Shown here: piece by piece, positions 7,522-15,693 of the stretch
Layout of the letters: each line of letters begins with the position of its first letter
Numbering within the stretch: position 1 is the stretch's first letter
Source of the DNA: JAZLIT01 sp045617525
GTDB lineage: Bacteria > Bacillota > Bacilli > Bacillales_A > Planococcaceae
Assembly: GCA_045617525.1 (NCBI GenBank)
Contig: JAZLIT010000255.1
Coordinates: 1-26,188 of the forward strand
Length of the DNA stretch: 26,188 nucleotides
Direction: 5' to 3'
Notes under the pieces: generated by a model
Seen by the model: only the letters and a program-made list of their open reading frames with translations
Told to the model about the DNA's origin: nothing
Databases searched by the model: none
Made by a program: the position numbers and the translations under genes

Positions 7522-8526
7522 CTAGTTGTATTTAATTCTCGAATCAATTAATGTGTACAAAATATCTACAATCAAATTAATCATGACAAATATAAATGCA
7601 ACGACTAAAATACCAGATTGAATAACAGGATAATCACGGAAACCGATTGCCTCATAAATATAACGCCCAATACCTGGCCAGCTAAAAATAGTTTCAGTTA
7701 ATATTGCGCCACCAAGTAGCATTCCCGTTTGAAGGCCGATAACTGTTAACACTGGAATCAACGCATTTTTCAGCGCATGCTTGTAAATAACAACGACCAT
7801 CTTTTGGCCTTTCGCTCGCGCTGTTCGAACATAGTCAGAACGCATCACTTCAAGCATCGAAGCACGTGTCATACGCGCGATTATTGCCATAGGAATTGTA
7901 GCAAGTGCTATACCCGGTAAAATAAGGTGCTTTACCACAACCCAAAACTGATCAAAACGACCTTGTATCAATGTATCTATCAGATATATGTTGGTGATTG
8001 AAGTAATCGGATCTCTTACTTCTTGACGACCAGACGTTGGCAACCAACCTAAGTTAATGCTAAAAATCCATTGTTCCATTAATCCAAGCCAGAAAATCGG
8101 CATGGATACGCCAATGAGTGCTATAACCATTGCAACATAATCGAACCATGAATTTTGAAACCACGCCGATATAATCCCTGCATTCATACCTATTACAACC
8201 GCCAATATCATCGCAAACAGAACAAGTTCAAATGTAGCAGCTAAATACGGCCAAAGTTCGCTTGAAATCGGCTGTCTAGTACGCAATGAATCTCCTAAAT
8301 CCCCTGTTAAAATACCTTTTAAATAGTCAAAGTACTGAATATACCAAGGATTATTCAACCCTAGCTTTTCAGTTAGCGCGTCAATCGATTCTTGGCTTGC
8401 CTGCTGCCCTAAGATGATTTGCGCAGGATTACCTGGAATCGCTCGAATAATTAAAAATACGATGAAAGTCATTCCTAGTAAAACTGGAATTAGATGAAGT
8501 ATCCGTTTCCCTATGTAGTTTAGCAT
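7522..8526 (-). CDS. dppB: Dipeptide/oligopeptide ABC transporter permease, DppB type
   Basis: About 334 residues with six predicted helices. It begins with the family's N-terminal signature (IGKRILHLIPVLLGMTFIVF, first helix) and IPGNPA. It has the LGLNNPWYIQYFDYLKGILTGDLGDS segment characteristic of DppB/OppB, an EAA-type loop (YVRTARAKG..VIYKHALKNALIPV, about residues 235-260), and ETIFSWPGIGRY near residue 280. I start at the ATG at 8526, 8 bases after GAGG; an upstream in-frame GTG at 8535 is itself part of GAGGTG. A stable hairpin precedes the gene, between dppA and dppB. Confidence 0.92.
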   Translation of the reverse strand: MLNYIGKRILHLIPVLLGMTFIVFLIIRAIPGNPAQIILGQQASQESIDALTEKLGLNNPWYIQYFDYLKGILTGDLGDSLRTRQPISSELWPYLAATFELVLFAMILAVVIGMNAGIISAWFQNSWFDYVAMVIALIGVSMPIFWLGLMEQWIFSINLGWLPTSGRQEVRDPITSITNIYLIDTLIQGRFDQFWVVVKHLILPGIALATIPMAIIARMTRASMLEVMRSDYVRTARAKGQKMVVVIYKHALKNALIPVLTVIGLQTGMLLGGAILTETIFSWPGIGRYIYEAIGFRDYPVIQSGILVVAFIFVMINLIVDILYTLIDSRIKYN

Positions 8527-8555
8527 TGCCTTCACCTCGCTAATTTTGTTTAAAA

Positions 8556-8583
8556 TTAGGGAAGGTAAATTAACCTTCCCTAA
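8556..8583 (-). terminator. Hairpin between dppA and dppB: partial terminator or mRNA-stabilising element
   Basis: Perfect 11-bp inverted repeat (8556-8566 with 8573-8583), six-base loop, followed on the minus strand by TTTTAAAC. It sits 7 bases after the dppA stop and 30 bases before dppB. The short T tail suggests attenuation or 3'-end protection, raising binding protein over permease, rather than full termination. Confidence 0.6.
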
Positions 8584-8589
8584 CCTTTA

Positions 8590-10212
8590 TTACTTGATGT
8601 ACACTTCTGCTAACTTATCAGATCCTGTAGGGTGTGGTAAGAAACCAGTTACCCCACTTTTCGCCGCTAATAAAGGCGTAGAGTGAGCAAGCGGAACCCA
8701 AGGGGCATCATCATGAATAATTTCTTGTGCTTTTTTGTATAGCTCGTTACGTATTGACTCCTCTGTTTCTGTTTGTGCAGCGATTAATAGATCATGCACT
8801 TCATCATTTGAGTAGTAAGCATAGTTATTGCTTCCGATATTATCTTTATCAAGAAGAGTATAGATGAAGTTATCGGCATCACCGTTATCACCAGTCCAAC
8901 CTAACATGAAGGCATCAGCTTCTCCATCTTTTGTTTTCTCTAGGTAAGTACCCCATTCCATCGATACGATTTTTGAAGGAATGCCAACATCTTCTAGGTT
9001 CTTTTGAATAACTTGTGCTACTTTTGCAGCATCCGGCATATATGGACGTGCTACAGGCATAGCCCATAGTTCAATTTCTTTCCCGTCATAACCAGCTTCA
9101 GCAAGTAATGCTTTTGCTTTTTCAGGGTCATATGGGTATGGCGTTAATGCATCATTGTACCCGCTAATTGAAGGTGGCATTGGGTTTACTGCAACTTCCG
9201 CACGGCCTTCAAAGAATGCATCTACAATTGCTTGTTTATCGATTGCATAGTTTACTGCTTGACGAACTAATTTATTATCAAATGGTGGGCGAGTATTTGT
9301 TAAACCTAGGTACCCAATATTCATCGAAGGACGCTCGATTAATTGTAATGTAGCGTTTGATTCCACCAATTTACCATCAGATGGATTAACACCATCAGCT
9401 AAATCGATATTTCCAGCTAATAAATCATTTAAACGTGCAGAGTTATCTGGAATTGCACGGAAAATAACTTTATCTAATTTAGGTAAACCATCTACCCAGT
9501 AATCAGCAAATTTTTCGATTGTAATTGATTCATTACGTTTCCATTCAACGAATTTAAATGGACCCGTACCTACTGGATTATCACCGAATTTATCGCCCGC
9601 TGCTTCAAATGCAGTAGGTGAAGCAATACCAAATGGGCTCATTGCTAAGTTTTTCAAGAATGGTGCTTGAGGACGAGAAAGTGTGAACACTACAGTGTAA
9701 TCCCCTTCAGCTACTACACTTGTAATAATATCTGCGCCTTCAGCTTTAAACATCGAATTAAAGTAATAAAAATCTTCCGCCGTTCCGCCTTTCCAGCGGT
9801 CAACGTTTTTAATAACTGCATCCGCATTGAAGTCTGTACCATCGTGGAACTTAACGCCTTCTTCAAGCGTAAACGTATAAGTTAAAGCATCATCACTCAC
9901 TTTCCAGTCCTTTGCTAAACCTGGTTGGATCGTTGTATCTTCTTTACCGAAATTTAAAAGTGTCTCAAATAAATTTTGAGTTACTTTGAAAGACTCACCA
10001 TCCGTTACAATACCCGGATCAAGTGAAACTGAGTCACCACCACGCCCAAATACTAAAACTTGAGGTGTAGATGATGATGGTTCACCTTCTGTTGTATCTG
10101 GTTCACTACCATCAGTACCTTCCGTATCATCATCGCTATCTTCACCACAAGCAGCTAAAGCTACAACAAGCATTAATAACAAAGCCCACATCCAAATGGT
10201 TCTTTTTTTCAA
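8590..10212 (-). CDS. dppA: Dipeptide-binding lipoprotein, DppA type (ABC transporter substrate-binding protein)
   Basis: About 540 residues. From a TTG start at 10212 it begins LKKRTIWMW with a hydrophobic stretch and lipobox LAAC, so C22 should be lipidated and anchor the protein outside the membrane. GGAGGGG 5 bases upstream fixes this start; an ATG at 10242 would bury that site in coding sequence. A Ser/Thr/Asp/Glu-rich linker follows, then the SBP_bac_5 domain. ELWAMPVARPYMPDA and GWTGDNGDADNF closely resemble E. coli DppA segments carrying its peptide-binding Arg and Asp, so dipeptides are the likely ligand, though relatives bind other short peptides. Third gene of the operon, 26 bases after dppF. 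Confidence 0.9.
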   Translation of the reverse strand: MKKRTIWMWALLLMLVVALAACGEDSDDDTEGTDGSEPDTTEGEPSSSTPQVLVFGRGGDSVSLDPGIVTDGESFKVTQNLFETLLNFGKEDTTIQPGLAKDWKVSDDALTYTFTLEEGVKFHDGTDFNADAVIKNVDRWKGGTAEDFYYFNSMFKAEGADIITSVVAEGDYTVVFTLSRPQAPFLKNLAMSPFGIASPTAFEAAGDKFGDNPVGTGPFKFVEWKRNESITIEKFADYWVDGLPKLDKVIFRAIPDNSARLNDLLAGNIDLADGVNPSDGKLVESNATLQLIERPSMNIGYLGLTNTRPPFDNKLVRQAVNYAIDKQAIVDAFFEGRAEVAVNPMPPSISGYNDALTPYPYDPEKAKALLAEAGYDGKEIELWAMPVARPYMPDAAKVAQVIQKNLEDVGIPSKIVSMEWGTYLEKTKDGEADAFMLGWTGDNGDADNFIYTLLDKDNIGSNNYAYYSNDEVHDLLIAAQTETEESIRNELYKKAQEIIHDDAPWVPLAHSTPLLAAKSGVTGFLPHPTGSDKLAEVYIK

Positions 10213-10238
10213 ATTTAACCCCTCCACTTTATCTATTA

Positions 10239-11219
10239 TCAATGCGACGTATCATTCACTAAATGACACGCTACATAATGACCACTTTTAACTTCTAAAA
10301 ATTGCGGGACTTGTTGTTTACATAATTCTATAGCTAGAGGACATCTTGTATGAAAAGTACAGCCTGTTGGCGGGTCAGCCGGGCTTGGAATATCACCCTT
10401 CAATAAAATTTGATCCCTTTCAAAACCCGGATCTGGAACAGGTACAGCAGAGAGTAATGCCTGTGTATAGGGATGAAGTGGATTCGCATATAGCTCTTCA
10501 CTGTTCGATAGCTCTACCATCTTCCCTAAATACATCACCCCAACACGATCACTTATATGGCGAACTACACCTAAATCATGGGCAATAAAAATGTAAGTAA
10601 GATTTAAATCTTCTTGCAGGCGCTTCATTAAATTTAAAACTTGAGCTTGTATCGATACATCTAGTGCCGAAACAGGTTCATCTGCAATAATTAGTTTCGG
10701 ATTTGTCATAAGCGCTCGTGCAATACCTATACGCTGTCTTTGCCCACCACTAAATTGATGCGGATAACGCTTTGCATGATAGGCGCTTAATCCGACCACT
10801 TCTAAGAATTCAATCACTTTCTTTTTCCGTTCCGCAGCGGTTCCAATACCATGAACAATTAAAGGTTCCTCTAGAATCTTCCCAATGCTATGCCTTGGAT
10901 TTAATGATGCATATGGATCTTGAAACACCATTTGGATATCGCGCCTTACTTTGCGCATGGCATCATTTGATAAACTATTCAATTCCAGCCCATCAAATGT
11001 CACACGGCCATCAGTTGCCTCGTGCAAACGCATAATAACCCTTCCAGTTGTCGACTTCCCACAACCAGATTCTCCTACGATTCCTAGTGTCTCCCCTTCA
11101 AATACTTCAAAGGAAACACCATCGACTGCCTTTACATCACCTGTTTTACGTGAAAATAACCCCGTTCGAATCGGAAAATATTTTTTTAAATCCTCAACTT
11201 TCAATAGTACGTTTGACAT
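10239..11219 (-). CDS. dppF: Dipeptide/oligopeptide ABC transporter ATPase, DppF type
   Basis: About 326 residues. It has Walker A GESGCGKST, signature FSGGQRQR, Walker B LIIADEP followed by VSALDVSIQAQ, and an H-loop in IFIAHDLGVV. The oligopeptide-ATPase C-terminal extension carries four cysteines (GCTFHTRCP..ELC..ACH), a pattern known to hold an iron-sulfur cluster in some Dpp/Opp ATPases. It would pair with DppD to power import. Start taken at the ATG at 11219 (MSNVLLKVEDL); a GTG at 11240 is in frame and would add seven residues. Either way the start overlaps the end of dppD, implying translational coupling. Confidence 0.92.
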   Translation of the reverse strand: MSNVLLKVEDLKKYFPIRTGLFSRKTGDVKAVDGVSFEVFEGETLGIVGESGCGKSTTGRVIMRLHEATDGRVTFDGLELNSLSNDAMRKVRRDIQMVFQDPYASLNPRHSIGKILEEPLIVHGIGTAAERKKKVIEFLEVVGLSAYHAKRYPHQFSGGQRQRIGIARALMTNPKLIIADEPVSALDVSIQAQVLNLMKRLQEDLNLTYIFIAHDLGVVRHISDRVGVMYLGKMVELSNSEELYANPLHPYTQALLSAVPVPDPGFERDQILLKGDIPSPADPPTGCTFHTRCPLAIELCKQQVPQFLEVKSGHYVACHLVNDTSH

Positions 11220-12210
11220 CGTCACCCATCCCTTTCTCACTTAATAAAAAGCATCTCGATTGTTGTACTTCAGATACTTTATACAAAGGAGGTGTTTCCC
11301 TCGTACAGCGTTCATGCACAAATGGACATCTTGGAGCAAATCGACAACCTTCTTTAATTGATCCGGGTTTCGGTACATTACCAGGGATTGAATAAAGCGT
11401 TTCTTTTTTAAATCGCATATCCGGCACTGATTGAATGAGCCCTTGAGTATACGGATGTTTAGGATTGTTAAAGATTTCAGCTACTGGCGCTTCTTCAACA
11501 ATTTGACCTGCATACATCACGATGACCCGTTCACAGGTCTCAGCCACAACACCTAGATCATGCGTAATAAGTAATACCGCAGTTTTTAAGCGTTCATTTA
11601 ACTCTTTGATTAATTTTAAAATTTGCGCTTGAATAGTTACATCAAGTGCAGTTGTAGGTTCATCAGCTATTAATATTTTCGGGTCGCAAACAAGCGCCAT
11701 CGCAATCATGACACGCTGCCTCATTCCGCCAGATAATTGATGCGGATAATCGTTCATTAATTGTTCCGCTCTTGGCAGTCCGACCAGCTTCATTATCTCA
11801 ATCGCCCGCTCTACTGCCTGTTTTTTCCTCCATGATTTATTATGTATTAATATTGCTTCGATTAATTGATTTCCAATTGTAAATAACGGATTGAGTGAGG
11901 TCATTGGCTCTTGAAAGATCATTGCCATCTCTTTACCGCGAACTTTCCGCATCTGTTTATCATTAAATTTCGTCAAATCATCTCCGTTTAAAATGATTTC
12001 ACCGTTCGTTATTTTTCCAGGTGGACTTGGCACTAAACCCATAATTGAAAGCGAAGTAACGCTTTTGCCGCAACCTGATTCACCTACAATTGCTAATACT
12101 TCTCCTTCACTCATAGAAAAGCTAATACTTTCGACTGCTACAACCTCTCCGTCATCTGTAAAAAATGTTGTCTCTAAATCTTTTACCTGTAAAACTACTT
12201 TTCTACTCAT
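11194..12210 (-). CDS. dppD: Dipeptide/oligopeptide ABC transporter ATPase, DppD type
   Basis: A 338-residue ATPase with Walker A GESGCGKS at 43-50, Q-loop IFQEPMTSLNP near 98-108, signature LSGGMRQR from 159, and Walker B ILIADEP at 179-185. The C-terminal extension has the GC-FAPRCP-HERC-RCF cysteine set of the DppD/OppD subfamily. ATG start with AGGAGG about 10 bases upstream. It is the first gene of a D-F-A-B-C operon, the same order as the B. subtilis app operon, although the binding protein here is more DppA-like. The promoter is at 12252-12280. Confidence 0.93.
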   Translation of the reverse strand: MSRKVVLQVKDLETTFFTDDGEVVAVESISFSMSEGEVLAIVGESGCGKSVTSLSIMGLVPSPPGKITNGEIILNGDDLTKFNDKQMRKVRGKEMAMIFQEPMTSLNPLFTIGNQLIEAILIHNKSWRKKQAVERAIEIMKLVGLPRAEQLMNDYPHQLSGGMRQRVMIAMALVCDPKILIADEPTTALDVTIQAQILKLIKELNERLKTAVLLITHDLGVVAETCERVIVMYAGQIVEEAPVAEIFNNPKHPYTQGLIQSVPDMRFKKETLYSIPGNVPKPGSIKEGCRFAPRCPFVHERCTRETPPLYKVSEVQQSRCFLLSEKGMGDDVKRTIES

Positions 12211-12251
12211 GAAGCCTTCCTCCTAACGAACAACATTTGGAATGTTTAACC

Positions 12252-12280
12252 ATAATATCTTATTTATCTGATTTTTTCAA
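12252..12280 (-). promoter_or_regulatory. Sigma-A-type promoter of the dpp operon
   Basis: Minus strand TTGAAA (12275-12280), 17-base spacer, TATTAT (12252-12257), 41 bases upstream of dppD. I see no CodY or other operator that I can call with confidence. Confidence 0.6.
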
Positions 12281-12335
12281 ATATTTAGTGAAAAGGAATT
12301 TTTAGATCGCTAGAATAGTAGTTTCGATTTTAAAC

Positions 12336-12376
12336 AACAAAAAAGCTATCCGTTTATAAATAAACGAATAGCTTTC
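12336..12376 (-). terminator. Terminator of ygaD
   Basis: Minus-strand hairpin: AAAGCTAT..CGTTTA pairs across a 4-base loop (12342-12356 with 12361-12375, one mismatch), followed by TTTTTTG. It lies 25 bases after the ygaD stop codon. Confidence 0.8.
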
Positions 12377-12400
12377 CCAACTAATTTTTCACTTTATAAT

Positions 12401-14146
12401 TTAGTTAAATTTCTGTACCTGGAATAAATTATAATAAACGCCTTGTTGCTGCATTAACGTTGCATGATTTCCTTGCTCAACAAGCTTCCCGTGATCAATC
12501 ACGATGATCTTGTCTGCATGTGTAATCGTCGAAAGTCTATGCGCAATGACAATCGTAGTACGGTCACTCGCTAGACGATCCAATGAATCTTGAATTAATG
12601 CTTCACTCTCTAAATCAAGTGCAGACGTCGCTTCATCCAACACTAAAATTGAAGGATTTTTCAAGAATACACGCGCTATCGCCACGCGTTGCTTTTGACC
12701 GCCAGACAACTTCACTCCGCGCTCGCCAACTTTTGTGGCATAGCCCTCAGGTAAGCCCATAATAAAGTCATGTGCATTAGCTGCCTTAGCTGCAGCGATT
12801 ACTTCTTCATCCGATGCCTCTGGGTTCCCCATTAAAATATTTTCCATCACCGAATCACTGAATAAAATATTATCCTGTAGAACAATTCCGATTTGGCTAC
12901 GTAGTGATTTAATCGTTACATCACGCACGTCCAAGTTATCAATGCGAATCGCACCTTCTGTTGCATCATAGAAGCGTGGCAACAGGCTTACAATTGTAGA
13001 TTTACCGCCACCGCTCATGCCCACAAATGCAATCGTTTCACCGGGCTCAATCGTAAAGTTAATAGTATCTAAAATCGTATTCCCGTCCGGTGCATATTTA
13101 AATGACACTTGATCGAATTGCACTTTCCCTTTGGCTTTCGGCATTTCGATGGCAGTTTCTTTATTTTGCACATCATAGGTTTCGTCCATCAATTCAAACA
13201 TACGGTCCATCGATGCAATGGATTGCGTTAATGTTGTGGATGAATTGACTAAACGGCGTAGCGGATTATATAGTCGCTCTATATAAGCACTGAAAGCAAC
13301 AAGCTCCCCGACCGTTACATTACCATTAATTACTTCATAGGCTGCATAACCGATGACTAAAAGTGGTGCGATGTCTGTAATCGTATTTACGACCATCGCA
13401 GACTTCGCATTCCATCTAGAATGATTTAGCGCAGCGGATTTAAATTGGCCATTTGCCTCATCAAAGATTTTTTGCTCATGATCCTCTAGTGTAAAACTTT
13501 TAATAATGCTCATTCCTGCAACACGCTCATGTAAATAACTTTGAACGCCGGCAAGCGCTTGCGAACGTTTACGCGTTAGATCGCGAAGCTTGGTGAAGAA
13601 AAATTTAACGCTGAATGCGTACAATGGTAATGCAATAAGTGCTACTATTGTCAGTTTCACATTTAAATTAAACATAATTATAATCGCAATTATTATAGTC
13701 GCCAAATCAAGCCATAAATTCATTAAGCCTGTCATGACGAAGTTTTTCGTTTGCTCTACGTCATTAATCATACGTGAAATAACTTCCCCAGCACGTGTAT
13801 TTGAATAATACTTCAAGCTTAAACGCTGTAGGTGTCCATAAAGTTCTTTACGAATATCAAATAAAATATTATTACTTAAATTTTGCGCAAAGTATTGGCG
13901 ATAATATTCAATCGGTGGACGTAACACAAAAAATAGGACTGCAGCACCACCAAGCCACCAAAGTAGCTTCGTTGTTTTTTCAGCATCCGATAAAGCAGTT
14001 GCCCCGATAATATCATCTAAAATTACCATCAATAAATATGGTGTAAATAATGGTATGGCGAATTTCATCAAGCCAATTACAATCGTAAGAAATAACTCCC
14101 ACTTGTACGGCTTAACAAAGCGCATATAGCGTTTAATAACTCCCAA
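12401..14146 (-). CDS. ygaD: YgaD-type ABC exporter (fused membrane and ATPase domains)
   Basis: A 581-residue half-transporter of the MsbA/multidrug type, expected to work as a homodimer and export lipids or drugs; the substrate is unknown. Residues 1-310 hold about six membrane helices. The ATPase domain starts near 340, with Walker A GMSGGGKST at 376-384, signature LSGGQ at 480-484, Walker B ILVLDEA at 500-506 and H-loop H536. It starts with TTG; no in-frame ATG lies nearby and the MG-I start matches the family. The ribosome binding site is only moderate (AGAGGGAAGTG about 13 bases upstream). A perfect -10 TATAAT lies at 14189-14194. Single gene with its own terminator; the dpp operon follows. 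Confidence 0.9.
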   Translation of the reverse strand: MGVIKRYMRFVKPYKWELFLTIVIGLMKFAIPLFTPYLLMVILDDIIGATALSDAEKTTKLLWWLGGAAVLFFVLRPPIEYYRQYFAQNLSNNILFDIRKELYGHLQRLSLKYYSNTRAGEVISRMINDVEQTKNFVMTGLMNLWLDLATIIIAIIIMFNLNVKLTIVALIALPLYAFSVKFFFTKLRDLTRKRSQALAGVQSYLHERVAGMSIIKSFTLEDHEQKIFDEANGQFKSAALNHSRWNAKSAMVVNTITDIAPLLVIGYAAYEVINGNVTVGELVAFSAYIERLYNPLRRLVNSSTTLTQSIASMDRMFELMDETYDVQNKETAIEMPKAKGKVQFDQVSFKYAPDGNTILDTINFTIEPGETIAFVGMSGGGKSTIVSLLPRFYDATEGAIRIDNLDVRDVTIKSLRSQIGIVLQDNILFSDSVMENILMGNPEASDEEVIAAAKAANAHDFIMGLPEGYATKVGERGVKLSGGQKQRVAIARVFLKNPSILVLDEATSALDLESEALIQDSLDRLASDRTTIVIAHRLSTITHADKIIVIDHGKLVEQGNHATLMQQQGVYYNLFQVQKFN

Positions 14147-14462
14147 AACGATGTCACTTCCCTCTTATTGGCTAACTCTCAAGTACCCATTATAACGTAT
14201 TTCGAAATATATTTTATATAATTCTTCTCCTATCTTTCCCATTCATAATCAGATTCGGTATCTTTTTGAATAATCAATAGTTGTAACCTTCCCTCTAACG
14301 TAATCATTAACGAAGAAGGATAATTCCATTCTGCATTTATCTATTAATGAAAATCGAGAAGGCCTATTTCAGCAGCTTTTGAGCTAAATGAATAGACCTT
14401 TACTAATTAGAAAAAGCCTACCGTGTAAGCGTTTACTTAACCGGCAGGCTTTTCATAGTTAC
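14147..14462. other. Intergenic region between ygaD and ygaC
   Basis: A 316-base stretch with no credible gene on either strand. It holds a minus-strand -10 TATAAT (14189-14194) for ygaD without a good -35, an imperfect hairpin at about 14362-14400 (AAGGCCTATT with AATAGACCTT, one mismatch), and the ygaC terminator at 14411-14453. Nothing else recognisable. Confidence 0.6.
14411..14453 (-). terminator. Terminator of ygaC
   Basis: Minus-strand hairpin: AAAAGCCTGCCGG pairs with CCG..TAGGCTTTT (one wobble), with an inner TTAAG/CTTA extension, then a T tail. It ends 10 bases after the ygaC stop. Confidence 0.75.
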
Positions 14463-15020
14463 TTAATCCATTACTTCTTCGTTCGCTTGAATTTCTCTAT
14501 TTAATTCATAACGAGTTGTCCAAACATCAATAAAATCTGCAGCGAATGGGCCTCTTCGCTGCTGAATCCAGCTAATTAATTTCGCTAAATTTCGCTTTAA
14601 AATTCGATCGATTTCGTCGGGGTACTGCATTTCCCTACGATGTTCTTCGTATTCATCTTCATCTAGTAACGAATAGGTCATATCAGGAAAAACTTTTACA
14701 TCTAAATCGTAATCAATGTACTTTATTGACTGATTATCAAACACAAATGGCGAACTCATATTACAGTAGTAATAGACGCCATCCTCACGCAGCATACAAA
14801 TAATATTAAACCAATGCTCTGCATGAAAATAACATATGGATGGCTCTCTTGTTAGCCAGGTACGTCCATCTGATTCTGTTACTAATGTTCTTTCATTCGC
14901 TCCGATTACAATATTTTTCGTTCCTTTTAAAACCATCGTTTCTTGCCAGACACGGTGGATACTACCATTGTGCTTATAGCTATGTATTTGTATCGTTTCG
15001 CCCTCAATAGGTAACACCAT
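14463..15020 (-). CDS. ygaC: YgaC/Ntdp family nucleoside tri- and diphosphatase (DUF402)
   Basis: About 185 residues of the DUF402 (FomD-like) family, whose Gram-positive members hydrolyse nucleoside tri- and diphosphates. Family hallmarks are IQIHSYKHNGSIHR at the N-terminus, TESDGRTWLTREPSICYFH (about 50-68), REDGVYYYCN, and the acidic KYIDYDLDVKVFPD plus LLDEDEYEEH region that supplies metal ligands. I start at the ATG at 15020, 8 bases after AAAGGTGG; the in-frame GTG at 15032 overlaps that site. An extended -10 (TGCTATAAT) is at 15075-15083. It stands alone between two terminators. Confidence 0.88.
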   Translation of the reverse strand: MVLPIEGETIQIHSYKHNGSIHRVWQETMVLKGTKNIVIGANERTLVTESDGRTWLTREPSICYFHAEHWFNIICMLREDGVYYYCNMSSPFVFDNQSIKYIDYDLDVKVFPDMTYSLLDEDEYEEHRREMQYPDEIDRILKRNLAKLISWIQQRRGPFAADFIDVWTTRYELNREIQANEEVMD

Positions 15021-15074
15021 TCTAAAGCCCACCTTTTCGTCTAAGCTATATTTATGTTTTTTATTGTCTTTTCT

Positions 15075-15083
15075 ATTATAGCA
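15075..15083 (-). promoter_or_regulatory. Extended -10 promoter element of ygaC
   Basis: Minus-strand TGCTATAAT, a perfect -10 with a TGN extension, 55 bases upstream of ygaC. No good -35, as often with extended -10 promoters. Confidence 0.45.
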
Positions 15084-15230
15084 ATGGATTCAATAATCGT
15101 GTAGTTCGAAATGTACTATTTCATGCTCTATTTTAAGAATTTAGCGAAATTTGCAACCGAATATTCAAGAATTATTGTTCATTTCATTTTTGAACTACAT
15201 ACAATGAATTAAAATCTGGTCATCGAGATG

Positions 15231-15272
15231 AAAAAAAGCTGCTATTCATTCGCGAAAATGAATAGCAACTTT
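15231..15272 (-). terminator. Terminator of the Asn/Gln-rich gene
   Basis: Stem of 16 positions (15235-15250 with 15257-15272) with one wobble on the minus strand and a 6-base loop, followed by a run of T. It shares its TTGCTATTCAT core with the terminator at 17927-17967. The remaining bases up to ygaC (15084-15230) show nothing recognisable. Confidence 0.8.
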
Positions 15273-15291
15273 TTATTTGTTTACGCAATCC

Positions 15292-15633
15292 TTATTTATT
15301 ATTATTGCGTTTGCTGAATAAACTTTTAAGTTGGTTTTGATTCTGGTTTTGATTCTGGTTTAGATTCTGATTTTTATTTAATTGTTGACGAAATTCTTGA
15401 TCTTGACCAAATTCTTCTAGATTGTTTTGTTGATTTTGGTTTTGATTTTGATTTCGGTTTTGGTTTTGATTTCGGTTTTGATTATTATTTAATTGCTGAC
15501 GGAAATCTTGATCTTGACCAAATTCTTCTTGATTGTTTTGTTGATTTTGGTTTTGATTTTGTTTTTGATTTTGGTTGTTCTTCTTAAACAGGTTGTTGTT
15601 GTTGTTGTTGTTGTTATTATTATTTTGTGTCAT
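15292..15633 (-). CDS. Asn/Gln-rich small protein in the sspE position, candidate gamma-type SASP
   Basis: 113 residues, of which I count 43 Asn and 31 Gln (65%). It opens with 11 consecutive Asn after MTQ. Two copies of EEFGQDQ[DE]FRQQLN, about 37 residues apart, are separated by NQ-rich linkers, and the tail is basic (SLFSKRNNNK). There are no Cys, Trp, Pro or Tyr. Between mutY and ygaC, B. subtilis carries sspE, the gamma-type small acid-soluble spore protein, also Gln/Asn-rich with two repeats built around an FGTEF..QN motif. Size, composition, two-repeat layout and position support an sspE counterpart, but sequence match to SspE is weak. GGAGGTG lies 8 bases before the ATG but is partly inside a hairpin. 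Confidence 0.65.
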   Translation of the reverse strand: MTQNNNNNNNNNNNLFKKNNQNQKQNQNQNQQNNQEEFGQDQDFRQQLNNNQNRNQNQNRNQNQNQNQQNNLEEFGQDQEFRQQLNKNQNLNQNQNQNQNQLKSLFSKRNNNK

Positions 15634-15644
15634 CAGTAGTTCAC

Positions 15645-15670
15645 CTCCGTACTAATTATTCTGTACGGAG
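15645..15670 (-). promoter_or_regulatory. Hairpin overlapping the ribosome binding site of the Asn/Gln-rich gene
   Basis: Perfect 8-bp inverted repeat CTCCGTAC (15645-15652) and GTACGGAG (15663-15670) with a 10-base loop. In the minus-strand mRNA the 3' arm contributes GGAG to the Shine-Dalgarno GGAGGTG (15642-15648). There is no T tail, so it is not a normal terminator of mutY, which ends 23 bases earlier. Confidence 0.6.
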
Positions 15671-15693
15671 TTGGACTAATTTATGCGCATATT

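Noticed and set aside
10951..11395. Plus-strand open frames opposite dppF and dppD
   Set aside because: They are antisense shadows of well-supported ATPase genes and lack ribosome binding sites or recognisable products.
14362..14400. Additional terminator in the ygaD-ygaC gap
   Set aside because: The stem is imperfect with a large loop and poor T tail, and no gene ends there; kept only as a note in the intergenic entry.
15590..15625. Short tandem repeat or CRISPR-like array
   Set aside because: It is the GTT/ATT codon run for consecutive Asn in the coding strand; there are no spacers.
15655..15690. Forespore sigma-G promoter before the Asn/Gln-rich gene
   Set aside because: A GCATA-like -35 and CGTACA-like -10 exist but are only about 14 bases apart, too short for a functional promoter.
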